Source: JAICMB01 sp963802915 (lineage in GTDB: Bacteria > Acidobacteriota > Terriglobia > Bryobacterales > Bryobacteraceae). Taken from it: DNA of 64,000 bases. Each line of letters begins with the position of its first letter. The first letter of the stretch is position 1. The translations under genes were made by a program, and so were the position numbers. The stretch lies in NCBI GenBank assembly GCA_963802915.1, contig CAWDKQ010000007.1:310001-374000 (forward strand), given 5' to 3'. The notes beneath the pieces were generated by a model that ran no database searches, had not been told where the DNA came from, and was given only the letters and a program-made list of their open reading frames with translations. Below are positions 33,922 to 42,842 of this stretch, in pieces.

Positions 33922-35049
33922 ATGAAGCGACGTCAATTTCTGGCCGGCGTGACAAGTGGGTTAGCACTTGCGCAAGCGAACCAAGCTCGCGCCGAAGACG
34001 GATTCGCCACTCTGTTCGATGGGCAAAGCCTTGAAGGCTGGACAGTTTGCGACGGCCCGGAGACAGCTTTCCATGTGCACGATGGCTGCGTCGTGGTACA
34101 CGAGGCGGCCGGGTACCCGGCGTGGCTCCGGTCGAATCGCGAGTACGAGAACTTCGATTTCCGTTGCGATTTTTTCATTAAAGGCTGGGCGGATTCCGGC
34201 GTATACTTTCACGCGCCCGCGCATGGACGCAGTACCTGGTGCGGAATGAAGGTCCACATTTTTCAGGATCGCGATGAAGTTCCGAAGCCGGAATCGATGG
34301 GCTCGATATTCCCTGTGCTCGCGCCGAAGAAAGTGAATGTGCGGCCGGAATGGAATTCGATGCGCATTCTGATGGACTGGCCGAGGCTGCAGGTCTGGAC
34401 CAACGATGAATTGATCCAGGACGTGAACGTCGCGGACGATCCGGAATTGAAGCTTCGCCGGCGGCACGGATATATGGGGCTCGAATCGCTTTCTTATCCA
34501 GTTCGCTTTCGCAATTTACGCATCCGCGAATTGCCTTCGAAAGACACGTGGCAGGATTTGTATGTGAAGGCTGCGGATCTCTCGAAGTGGCGTATCTCGC
34601 AAGGGAAGCCGACGTTTGAAGCAGTCGGTGACGTGCTGCATGCCGACGGACTCGGTTACCTCGCGACGAATCAGGAATTCCTCGATTTTGAGCTGGAGAC
34701 TTACATCCGGCATTTTAAGCATCACAACAGCGGCATTCTGTTTCGCACCGATGGCCATGGCGCGGATTCGCGGCACTACGAAGTCCAGTTGCACGACGTG
34801 GAAGGCGCGCATTATCCGACGGGATCGCTGTATCACTACAAGCGCGCGATTTATCCGCGCATCGAAGCGGAGCAGTGGTTTCCACTACAAATGTGGGTCA
34901 AGGGCAAGGATTGCCTGGTGCGCATCAACGGCGAGACTGTTCTGGAATATCACGACATGGACAATCTCGAAGAGGGCTACATCGAACTTCAGGCGCACGA
35001 CGCCGGGCGCTGGACGCAGTTCAAACAGATGCGCATCAAGGCGCTGTAG
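33922..35049 (+). CDS. DUF1080 (3-keto-disaccharide hydrolase-like) exported protein, two jelly-roll domains
   Basis: 375 residues. Leader MKRRQFLAGVTSGLALAQA has a twin-arginine-like start. Domain 1 (about 30-205) has the DUF1080 hallmarks FATLFDGQSLEGWTV, FHVHDGCVVV, DFRCDFFIKGWADSGVYFHA; domain 2 (about 210-375) repeats the pattern with LETYIRHFKHHNSGILFRTDG and VKGKDCLVRINGETVLEYHD. Concanavalin-like DUF1080 members act on 3-keto-glycosides or bind sugars. Its end overlaps the convergent ETF alpha gene by 14 bases. Confidence 0.87.
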   Translation: MKRRQFLAGVTSGLALAQANQARAEDGFATLFDGQSLEGWTVCDGPETAFHVHDGCVVVHEAAGYPAWLRSNREYENFDFRCDFFIKGWADSGVYFHAPAHGRSTWCGMKVHIFQDRDEVPKPESMGSIFPVLAPKKVNVRPEWNSMRILMDWPRLQVWTNDELIQDVNVADDPELKLRRRHGYMGLESLSYPVRFRNLRIRELPSKDTWQDLYVKAADLSKWRISQGKPTFEAVGDVLHADGLGYLATNQEFLDFELETYIRHFKHHNSGILFRTDGHGADSRHYEVQLHDVEGAHYPTGSLYHYKRAIYPRIEAEQWFPLQMWVKGKDCLVRINGETVLEYHDMDNLEEGYIELQAHDAGRWTQFKQMRIKAL

Positions 35050-36076
35050 CCGAGGCCAGAGCTTTCTTTTCAAGCAGGGCGTTGACGCAGGCCATGACTT
35101 CGAACGCGTCGGCAACATAGAGAACGTCCGCTTTGCCTCGCGCCCAGCCGCAGTTGGGGTCGAGATTGACGGCGCGGCGCTCCTTAATGAATCGCCAGCC
35201 CACGACGTGCGGCTCCTCTCCGTGACAACAAGTCGCCAGACCTTTGGGATGGCGGGGCGTGGAGCCGGTCTGACCGACTTGGTTCAGGTGGGAGAGAAAC
35301 GGCAGCACGGCCTGACCTTCGCCTGAGAGATCGACCAGGGATTTGCTGCTGCCGAGCGAAGCCTTGCTGATTTCGAGAAAGCCGGCGATGAGCTTGGCCG
35401 CTGTTTCGATGTTGGCGCGGCCGTCTTTTTGTTTCTTGGTCCATCCGGCTCCGGCGACAAAGAGCAGCGCGGCATCGGGCCGGATGGTCTGTTGTCCGGA
35501 CTGCGGCGATTGTTTCCCGATGACTGTCGTTCTCAGCATGGATGCCGTGATTTCAGGAACGACGTAATCGAGATTTACGGGAATCGGTTCTCCGGCGTAC
35601 GGCGCGGCAACGCCGCCGTCGAGCATCAGGAACCAGGGTCGTTGCGGGCGATCGAGAACCGCTTCCATGCGCTGGCGATAAAACCATCGTGTGGCCGATA
35701 TTGAGGCTTCCGATGCGAGAGCGGTGAGGTGCGTATCAATACGCCCGCCGAGCCGTTGCGCGACTCCGGGCAGAACGCGCGCCCAGCGCGATGTATGCGG
35801 CGCAACGATCAGGGTCGCTCCGGAATCCCGGCAAAGCTTTTCGACAGCGGCCGCATCGGTGGCATAGCGGGGTTGGGCGAACTCATCGCCTTCGACGGCG
35901 AGAAATCTGACGGCGCCACAGCCGCCGATTGCATCGGCGCCCGGCACGCGCGCGCCAACCAATCCGACTATCAATTCGCCGCCGATGGAACGCGCGGCCG
36001 ACAGTGCTTCGAGAGCGATGCGAGCGAGACTGCCATTCGCTTCGGTGTGCGCTAAGAACAAAAGTTTTTCAGACAT
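35036..36076 (-). CDS. Divergent electron transfer flavoprotein alpha subunit
   Basis: 346 residues from ATG 36076. The N-terminal ETF domain is clear (MSEKLLFLAHTEANGSLARIALEAL). The FAD-binding C-terminal part is recognisable but unusual: NQVGQTGSTPRHPKGLATCC and VGWRFIKERRAVNLDPNCGWARGKADVLYVAD stand where classical EtfA has VGQTGKTV-P-LYIA and IVAINKDP. The altered loop, with a Cys pair, suggests a changed cofactor environment or partner. Last gene of the operon, two bases after ETF beta. Confidence 0.82.
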   Translation of the reverse strand: MSEKLLFLAHTEANGSLARIALEALSAARSIGGELIVGLVGARVPGADAIGGCGAVRFLAVEGDEFAQPRYATDAAAVEKLCRDSGATLIVAPHTSRWARVLPGVAQRLGGRIDTHLTALASEASISATRWFYRQRMEAVLDRPQRPWFLMLDGGVAAPYAGEPIPVNLDYVVPEITASMLRTTVIGKQSPQSGQQTIRPDAALLFVAGAGWTKKQKDGRANIETAAKLIAGFLEISKASLGSSKSLVDLSGEGQAVLPFLSHLNQVGQTGSTPRHPKGLATCCHGEEPHVVGWRFIKERRAVNLDPNCGWARGKADVLYVADAFEVMACVNALLEKKALASATAP

Positions 36077-36078
36077 GA

Positions 36079-36885
36079 CTATTCGGCCGTCACCCAATCG
36101 ACAATTTCGTTTGCGATCTCATCCGCGGATTTGTCCTTTACGATCTTCGTGTCGCGCTGCTGTTTCGGTAGCGTGGCGCTCAGGAATCGCAGGCCGGAGC
36201 CCAGTTGTGCGGCCTTGGCTTTTTGCAGCGCGGGCATGATGACGCGCATGTTCTGCATGCCGATCTGCGGATTATTGGAAGGCTCGGGCAGGTTTCCAGT
36301 GGCCCAGCCGAACAGGGCCGGAGCGCCGGCGCAGGTCGAGACCTGGTGTTGTCCGCCCTCGATTCGTTCCAAGATGCGGAAGGAGCCGTCGCCGTTCACT
36401 TTCAGCTCATCGACGCCTTGGAATTGATCGAAAATGCCGAGACGTTCGCCCACCATCTGGATGGTTGCGCCCGCGCCTCGCGAGGCCGATTCCCAACCGC
36501 CGAAAACGAGCAGACGCGAGCGGTCCAATCCGGGGACGGCTTCGATTGCCGAGGCTAGCGCGGCGGCAACCTCCGCAGAGTCCGTGAATCCGCTTGCGGG
36601 ACCGTCGACGGCGACGAGCTCGAAGGCAACGCGCTGACCGATGGTCATGAGGACCTGCTGGAGTTTGCTCTTGGGTGCCAGGCTCACGAGGTAGATCTTG
36701 CTGCCGGTGAATTGGCGCGCCAGATGCGCTGCTTCATAGAGCGCATGCGCAGCCCAAGGATCGAGGACATGCGGCAGCATCAGCTCATTTTTCAATGCCG
36801 GACCATTAGGGCCGATGACCGGCTCCAGAGTCTGCAACGGGTCCGGCACAATTCCGCCACAGACGACGATTTGATAGTTATTCAT
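36079..36885 (-). CDS. Electron transfer flavoprotein beta subunit (divergent)
   Basis: 268 residues. The sequence has the EtfB layout: MNNYQIVVCGGIVPDPLQTLE at the start, DPWAAHALYEAAHLARQFTG, LLVFGGWESASRGAGATIQMVGERLG at the nucleotide-binding loop, and a C-terminal NLPEPSNNPQIGMQNMRVIMPALQKAKA tail. It differs from the usual DGDTGQVGP loop, matching the divergence of the alpha subunit. It carries electrons from the acyl-CoA dehydrogenase to the Fe-S flavoprotein. Three bases separate it from the upstream gene. Confidence 0.84.
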   Translation of the reverse strand: MNNYQIVVCGGIVPDPLQTLEPVIGPNGPALKNELMLPHVLDPWAAHALYEAAHLARQFTGSKIYLVSLAPKSKLQQVLMTIGQRVAFELVAVDGPASGFTDSAEVAAALASAIEAVPGLDRSRLLVFGGWESASRGAGATIQMVGERLGIFDQFQGVDELKVNGDGSFRILERIEGGQHQVSTCAGAPALFGWATGNLPEPSNNPQIGMQNMRVIMPALQKAKAAQLGSGLRFLSATLPKQQRDTKIVKDKSADEIANEIVDWVTAE

Positions 36886-36888
36886 TGT

Positions 36889-38613
36889 TTAGTTTTCGGC
36901 GGAATGCAGGCCGCCGCCACCAGGTCCAAATGAAATGTTGTCGCAATTCCAGATACATGCTCCGCAATGGACGCATTTCTCGCGATCGAAAACGGGCGCA
37001 TCGCCGCCGTTCTTGTCCGGCGCGATAGCTTCTCCAGAGCAGATATCCACGCAGGACTGGACCATGCACGTCTCACACATGGCGGGCTCGATGAAATGGA
37101 TGTGATCGGCGAAACCTGGCGCGGCCTGTACTTTTCCGCCCATCAGGAGCGCGTCCTGGTGCGAGACCAACAACTTGCCGTCGTATGGAATTGGGGGCCA
37201 GCCGCTGCGCTCCATCAGACGGTCGTGGAGGGGAAGTCCGTTGTTGCGGCAATCTCCCCAGATATCTTCGAGTTCGGCGAGAGGGATTCGATCGGTGAAG
37301 TACTTCTCGACGGTCGCGCGCTGCCGAGTTTTGGGATGCACAGTGACCAATCCGCGAGTCAGGCCCGCAACGCCCATACCGAACATTCCCGTGATGAAGC
37401 CGCGCTGGAAGCCGTTGCGCGCGTTCTCCGCGATCCGCCCTTCTTTTTCTACCCAGCTTCGACGCCGACGATCGACATAAGCTTTGTTGAGATTCTCTTT
37501 CGTGAAGGGGGCTTTGTTGCGCAGCAGTTCGATTACGCCCTCGGCTAATTGAATCCCGGTGGTCCAGCCCTCGTCGACACCCGATCCGGTTAATACATTG
37601 GTGCTTCCGGATCCTTCGCCGATTCGAGCGTAACCGTTGCCAACCAGCCAAGGCTCGCCGCGCAGGCCCGATTCCATCAGGGATTTCGCGCCCCAGCTCC
37701 GCAGCTTGCCGCCTTTGAGATATCGCCACAGGAACGGATGCTGGATGAAATGTTGAAGATAACGATACGACGTGCGCAGTGGGTTCGTGAACCAGGATGG
37801 CACGAATATCCCCGCGGACGCGATGCGATCGGGATGCACGTAGAAGAATCCGAAGATTTCGGGTTCAGGATATCCGAGCGTGTGAAAGACGGTGCCAGGT
37901 TCAAGATCGACGCCGTCAGGCAGATCGATGAGCATTTTCGAGCCGACGGCCCACTCTTTCCGCTCGAAGCCGTGTGGGACTCCGAAGTGCTGATCGAGGC
38001 TGCGGCCGACCGCGCCAACCGGTCCGTCGGCGACTACTGTAAGAGACGCGTGGATCTCCATGCCGGGCTCGCCGTTCTGGTCGACGAGGCGCACACCATA
38101 GACGCGATCTCCATCGATGAGCGGTTCGGCAACGGGCATGCCGGGCCAGATCTGAACAGCTCCCGTCATCATGAACTGTTCGGAGACCCACTGGTTGAAT
38201 TGGCCGATGGACATTACGAGTCCACCCTCTTTGTGGAGGAATGAGGGTGTCCAGGGCAGCTCCATCGAATGGAGTCCGGAGGCCGCGAAGGGGCGGATCA
38301 ATTTGTCCGCGAAACGCAGAGAGCGCGGACGCCGGCTGGCGCCGGTAGGATCGAAGAGATAGACGACCTTCTCTTTATTCACGCGCGCGGCCATAGGGAT
38401 TTGCGCGGCATCCAGGTTCGGGAAAGAGTGGCGGATCCCGCGCGCTTTCGTGACCAGGCCCGAGACGCCGAAACCTAGACCATCGGCGCGCTCATAGCAG
38501 ATGACTTGAGGAGGAATCGCGAATTCGGAAAGAGCGGGTGCAAGAGTCGTGAGAAAACCACCGGCTGCCGGGCCGAAGCCCACGCAGACGATATCGACAT
38601 CCATCTTTGACAT
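36889..38613 (-). CDS. FAD-dependent oxidoreductase with C-terminal ferredoxin-like domain (ETF:quinone oxidoreductase-like)
   Basis: 574 residues. FAD-binding Rossmann motif VDIVCVGFGPAAGGFLTTL at the N-terminus; the middle resembles FixC/ETF-QO (GFGVSGLVTKARGIRHSFP, GDGSGSTNVLTGSGVDEGW-like region). The last 70 residues hold two Cys clusters: CETCMVQSCVDIC and CVHCGACIWNC. Human and FixX-type ETF-QO bind one 4Fe-4S cluster with Cys from both stretches; eight Cys here could bind two. Likely passes electrons from ETF to the quinone pool. It sits between the dehydrogenase and ETF genes. Confidence 0.85.
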   Translation of the reverse strand: MSKMDVDIVCVGFGPAAGGFLTTLAPALSEFAIPPQVICYERADGLGFGVSGLVTKARGIRHSFPNLDAAQIPMAARVNKEKVVYLFDPTGASRRPRSLRFADKLIRPFAASGLHSMELPWTPSFLHKEGGLVMSIGQFNQWVSEQFMMTGAVQIWPGMPVAEPLIDGDRVYGVRLVDQNGEPGMEIHASLTVVADGPVGAVGRSLDQHFGVPHGFERKEWAVGSKMLIDLPDGVDLEPGTVFHTLGYPEPEIFGFFYVHPDRIASAGIFVPSWFTNPLRTSYRYLQHFIQHPFLWRYLKGGKLRSWGAKSLMESGLRGEPWLVGNGYARIGEGSGSTNVLTGSGVDEGWTTGIQLAEGVIELLRNKAPFTKENLNKAYVDRRRRSWVEKEGRIAENARNGFQRGFITGMFGMGVAGLTRGLVTVHPKTRQRATVEKYFTDRIPLAELEDIWGDCRNNGLPLHDRLMERSGWPPIPYDGKLLVSHQDALLMGGKVQAAPGFADHIHFIEPAMCETCMVQSCVDICSGEAIAPDKNGGDAPVFDREKCVHCGACIWNCDNISFGPGGGGLHSAEN

Positions 38614-38628
38614 GACGCTCCCTTCTAG

Positions 38629-40863
38629 CTACTGGGGATAATCCAGCGCCGCGGGGATCATCACCTTCGTTAGCGCCTCCGCGGCGCGATCCTTGGCGAG
38701 TTGCGAGCCAGTGAGGCAACCGTCGAGTTTGGTTCGAAGCTTAGCGAACTGATCGAGACCGGCGGTCCGGACGCATGGACCGGCCTTGGCGGGATGGGAA
38801 CCGTCTTCGCCAATGACGTCGACCGCGATGCTCGACAATCCGGGCATCGTGCCTTCGAGATCGATCAATTCATCCTGCTGATAGCAGGTTTTACGGCCCT
38901 CATCGTCCCAGTTCGGATGGCGGTTATATCCGAAGTTCAATTCCGCGCAAATGCGTCCAACCTCGCTTCCGGCTCTGGCCGATTGCACGGCGCAGAGATC
39001 GGTCATGAACTGAACCGTACCCGCGAGCCCTTCGCCAATGGCGGGGTTTTGCGATCCACTTTTTTCGAGCTCGATCACATCCAATATGAATGAACGCGCG
39101 GCCAGCAGCCAGCAGAGCGCGTCGGCGAGGGCGAACGTGACCGCCTGCCGATTCATCTGGTACAGCGTGGCGCCTTCGGCGTCCTTGACGATTTGCAGAT
39201 GGTGGATTGTCCACAGCCAGATCTGCATCGCCGTCGCGAGCGCGCACGCTTCGGTGCCCGGCTTCGTCGAGGCGATCTGCCGCATTTCTTCGATCCAACC
39301 CTGGAACTGGGCCAGAAAGACATCGTTGACCATCGTGACCGAGAGCTGGCGTCGCTGAACGGCTTCCGGGCCTTCGAAGGTGGCCTCAAGCTGCGCATCG
39401 ATCCATTTGTGGGGTAGGAAGCCGGGACAATCTTCCGTGATGCCGTATCCGCCCATCAGGCTGACCGCTTCACGCATGAGGTTTGCGCCATGTCCGGTAT
39501 TCCAAAGCTTGCATGCCGGACAGTAAACGCTGGCCAGAGAGTCGAGCACGACGTATCGCACCAGAGGATTCTTCTCGAGTTCGGCTTGGCGGGATCGATT
39601 CCGCCGCCATTCCGGCTGTTTATTGATGTCGATGTATTCGAGGGCTTCCTTTTTCACTTTCAGAAGGGCTTTGAAGGCCGCCGTGCCGCCTCGGATTCCA
39701 CGCTCCGCGAGAATCCGATCCTTCACTTTTTCGAGTGGATCCAGTTCGTCGAACATGCGGGCGGCCGCGAATCCAAGCGAGGCGCTTGCTTCGCCGGTGG
39801 CCCACACATCGAGCAGACGATGCAGCGTATCCTGCTTCTGCTGTAATCCCAGCTCGTAGCGCGGTGAGCCGGGGCGAACCGCGCCACTGCCGCGGAAGCG
39901 ATCCCGGTGATACCGAATCACGGGCTCGATTGCGGATAGCAGTTTCGCGGAAGTCATGAGCCCCACTGTGACGCGCGTGCGCTTGAATACCGCTTCGATG
40001 ATCTCGGCGTGGTTGTAGCGCGGCACGATGACATCTTCGACGATGGTGTAGCCGCCGACGATCCGGCTGGCTGGAACGCGAAGGCGGAAAATCGGATCCG
40101 AGGTCGAGGAAAGCTGGTGAGCCATTTTGCGTGCCGGCGTTCCGCGGTCGAAGATCCCGGGATCGGTCTCTTCGAGGATGACCATGCAGCTTCCCTTGAT
40201 CCGCGGATCGTCGGAATCGACGGCAGCGGTCACGAAATTCGCGAAGCCCATGTTGGTGATAAAACGGCCGCGTTTTTCGACTTCGAGAATCGGCTCGCCA
40301 TCTTCGCCGGAATCGACAACGCGAACCTTGCCGCCCAACAGGCCGGTTTCGACTCCGACGTAGGGGAGCGGCTCGGTGAGACAGAACGCGCCTCGCCAAG
40401 TGGTACGGTCTTCTCCCGGGGCGGCGGGAACGCAGTGGTTCATATAATAGGACTGTTGCTCCGGCGTGCCACGCTCGTGGATGGGGCCGAGGGCGAGACA
40501 GCTGGCAAGACTACATGTTGCGGCGCCAGCATCCACCCAGGCGAGCTCGAATGCAATGAGCCCGAGCGCGAGGTTCTTGGGGCCGGCAATGTATCCGCCC
40601 TGTTCCGGTTCCATGAAGACCGCGGTGATGCCGGATGCGTCGAACGCTTCGAGGAGAGCCGCTTTTTGCGGGGTCCACTCGTGCGTGTTGCGGGCTCCTT
40701 CGGCGACTAAACGCGCCACGGGCCCGCGAGCGACGGAACGGGCCGCCTGGACCAGCATGTGTAAGTCGAACCGGTCCGAGTAGCGCCACATAATCTGGCG
40801 GATATCGTCGCCCGGAAGAGTGCGTAGAGTTTCATTCTGCGGATTTGCCGCGACGGTGGACAT
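38629..40863 (-). CDS. Large acyl-CoA dehydrogenase with C-terminal extension
   Basis: 744 residues, far above the usual 380-600. The ACAD core is visible: helices about 40-150, the FAD strand RGAFCLTEPLPYVGVETG, FITNMGFANFVTAAV, the VTVGLMTSAKLLSAIEPVIRY helix and GGYGITEDCPGFLPHKWIDAQLEATFEGPEA, where the Glu of TFEGP is at the catalytic-base position. A further 200 helical residues follow. The substrate is unknown. First gene of the four-gene operon, with 15 bases to the Fe-S flavoprotein gene. Confidence 0.88.
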   Translation of the reverse strand: MSTVAANPQNETLRTLPGDDIRQIMWRYSDRFDLHMLVQAARSVARGPVARLVAEGARNTHEWTPQKAALLEAFDASGITAVFMEPEQGGYIAGPKNLALGLIAFELAWVDAGAATCSLASCLALGPIHERGTPEQQSYYMNHCVPAAPGEDRTTWRGAFCLTEPLPYVGVETGLLGGKVRVVDSGEDGEPILEVEKRGRFITNMGFANFVTAAVDSDDPRIKGSCMVILEETDPGIFDRGTPARKMAHQLSSTSDPIFRLRVPASRIVGGYTIVEDVIVPRYNHAEIIEAVFKRTRVTVGLMTSAKLLSAIEPVIRYHRDRFRGSGAVRPGSPRYELGLQQKQDTLHRLLDVWATGEASASLGFAAARMFDELDPLEKVKDRILAERGIRGGTAAFKALLKVKKEALEYIDINKQPEWRRNRSRQAELEKNPLVRYVVLDSLASVYCPACKLWNTGHGANLMREAVSLMGGYGITEDCPGFLPHKWIDAQLEATFEGPEAVQRRQLSVTMVNDVFLAQFQGWIEEMRQIASTKPGTEACALATAMQIWLWTIHHLQIVKDAEGATLYQMNRQAVTFALADALCWLLAARSFILDVIELEKSGSQNPAIGEGLAGTVQFMTDLCAVQSARAGSEVGRICAELNFGYNRHPNWDDEGRKTCYQQDELIDLEGTMPGLSSIAVDVIGEDGSHPAKAGPCVRTAGLDQFAKLRTKLDGCLTGSQLAKDRAAEALTKVMIPAALDYPQ

Positions 40864-40926
40864 ACAAATTGCCCCCTCGGGTTCGTTGAAGGTGCAATCG
40901 GTCTGCCACGTGCTTACTACTTTGTA

Positions 40927-42780
40927 ATGTATGAAATAAGCGAGGGAGGGTGGGTCAAAGTGCGCAGGTGCTGTGGGTGGTTTGGTGTGTTGTGGCTATT
41001 AGTGAATGTTGCGTTGGCACAGGACTCAACCCCCGAGCGAAAAGACTCCATTATTGTCACAGGCACTTATGACCCACTGCCGTTGAAAGAATCGGATCGC
41101 GCCGTCACGGTCTATACTCTCGAGGATAATAAGCGGCTTTTGTTCGGATCGGTGGTGGATGTTCTGCGTCTGGATCCATCGATTGATTTGCAGCAGAGGG
41201 CTCCGGATGGCGTTCAGGCCGATTTATCCATTCGAGGCGGGACATTTGCTCAGACGCTTGTACTGCTGAATGGTTTTCGTCTGGATGACGCGCAGAGCGC
41301 CCATCATGACATGGACATTCCGGTTCCGCTGCAAGCGATTTCGAGCGTCGAGATTTTGAAGGGGTCAGGGTCAGCGTATTACGGATCGGATGCCGTGGAT
41401 GGCGCGATAAATATCATTGCCCGGCCGCCGGATTCTAGTGAGTTCCGGCTGCGTAGCGGGGTTGGGAACTTCGGTGTGAATCAGGAGAGCGCGCGTCTGT
41501 CGTTGGTCGAAAATAATATCGCCGAAGAGCTGTCTTTCTCGCGCGATTTCTCGACCGGATTCATGCCGGATCGCGATTATCGCAACCTGCAACTCGCTTC
41601 GCTCACGCACTGGAAAACGAAGCTGGGTGCAACGGATCTTTTGCTCTCGACAGGCGATAAGCCGTTTGGCGCGAACCAGTTTTACGGCGATTTCGACTCG
41701 TGGGAGCGCACACGGCAGTGGTTTGCATCGATTCGCCAGGAGCTGGGGTCGAAGACGGAGTTCGATTTCGGATACCGGCGGCACACGGATCTATTCGTGC
41801 TTTATCGCGAAGATCCGCAGTATTACACGAATCGGCATGCCGATGAAACGTATCAGACCGCGGTGCGGCGAAGCGATTCGCTTCGATTGAATACAACGGT
41901 TCATTACGGCGTGGAGGGATATCGCGACACTATCGCAAGCAACAATCTGGGAAATCACCAACGCAATCGCGCAGCGGCGTACGGCTCTATCGACTTTCGA
42001 GCACTGGGCCGATTCTCGTTGTCGATTGGCGCGCGCGAGGAGCTGTACACGCTGGCATCGAATCCCGGGACGCACGCGGAACTGAGCCCCACTATTTCGG
42101 GAGGTGTCTGGATTTTGCCGACCTTCCGGTTCCGCGCATCGGCGAGCAGCGCGTTTCGATTGCCGAGCTATACCGATCTTTATTATTCCGATCCGGCGAA
42201 TGTCGGCAATCCCAATTTGCGGCCCGAGCATGCGACGACTTATGAAGGCGGCGTCGAGTGGTTTCACGGTCCTCGTTTTCGGGCCTATGCGACGTTATTT
42301 AACCGGCGGGACCGGGACGGAATCGATTATGTTCTCGACCAGTTAACCGCGGTTTGGCAAGCCGAAAACATCGACCGGTTGAATTTCACTGGCATCGAGA
42401 CCGGTGTGAGCGCACGGCTGCCGCACGCGCAGCAGTTAGACGTGCAGTACACGGCACTTCACGGCGTTCAGGACGGCTTGGAAGATGTCATCACAAAGTA
42501 CACGTTCAACTATCCCTCGCAGAATGCGAGCGTCGCCTGGCAAGCGGCGCTGCCAAAAGGCTTCGTGGCGCGAACTCGGGTGGGAGCGCTGAACCGTAGA
42601 GCGCGATCGCCCTATGCATTGTGGGATCTTTATGCCGCCTCGACGCTGGGGCGAGTGCATCCGTTTCTGCAACTTACCAACCTGACCAACACCAGTTACC
42701 AGGAAATTCTCGGGATACAGATGCAGAGCCGGGCCGTGGTGGGCGGTGTCGAATGGGCGGTCTTCGGGAAGACGCGATAG
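40927..42780 (+). CDS. TonB-dependent outer-membrane receptor
   Basis: 617 residues from ATG 40927; GTG 40960 is attractive because GAGGGAGGG precedes it and the product then starts with a tidy signal peptide (RRCCGWFGVLWLLVNVALAQ). The plug domain (about 40-160) has LSIRGGTFAQTLVLLNGFRL and VEILKGSGSAYYGSDAVDGAINII. The remainder is a 22-strand barrel ending in an aromatic-rich strand. It resembles BtuB-type siderophore or vitamin receptors; the ligand is not readable. It is divergent from the acyl-CoA dehydrogenase operon. Confidence 0.9.
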   Translation: MYEISEGGWVKVRRCCGWFGVLWLLVNVALAQDSTPERKDSIIVTGTYDPLPLKESDRAVTVYTLEDNKRLLFGSVVDVLRLDPSIDLQQRAPDGVQADLSIRGGTFAQTLVLLNGFRLDDAQSAHHDMDIPVPLQAISSVEILKGSGSAYYGSDAVDGAINIIARPPDSSEFRLRSGVGNFGVNQESARLSLVENNIAEELSFSRDFSTGFMPDRDYRNLQLASLTHWKTKLGATDLLLSTGDKPFGANQFYGDFDSWERTRQWFASIRQELGSKTEFDFGYRRHTDLFVLYREDPQYYTNRHADETYQTAVRRSDSLRLNTTVHYGVEGYRDTIASNNLGNHQRNRAAAYGSIDFRALGRFSLSIGAREELYTLASNPGTHAELSPTISGGVWILPTFRFRASASSAFRLPSYTDLYYSDPANVGNPNLRPEHATTYEGGVEWFHGPRFRAYATLFNRRDRDGIDYVLDQLTAVWQAENIDRLNFTGIETGVSARLPHAQQLDVQYTALHGVQDGLEDVITKYTFNYPSQNASVAWQAALPKGFVARTRVGALNRRARSPYALWDLYAASTLGRVHPFLQLTNLTNTSYQEILGIQMQSRAVVGGVEWAVFGKTR

Positions 42781-42842
42781 GCTGCCCATCGAGAAGCGGA
42801 CTAAATTAATCTTCTATTCCCGCCGATACCTCTGGAAGCGAC

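Noticed and set aside
40864..40926. Cobalamin riboswitch before the TonB receptor
   Set aside because: The space is too short and no B12-box motif is present.
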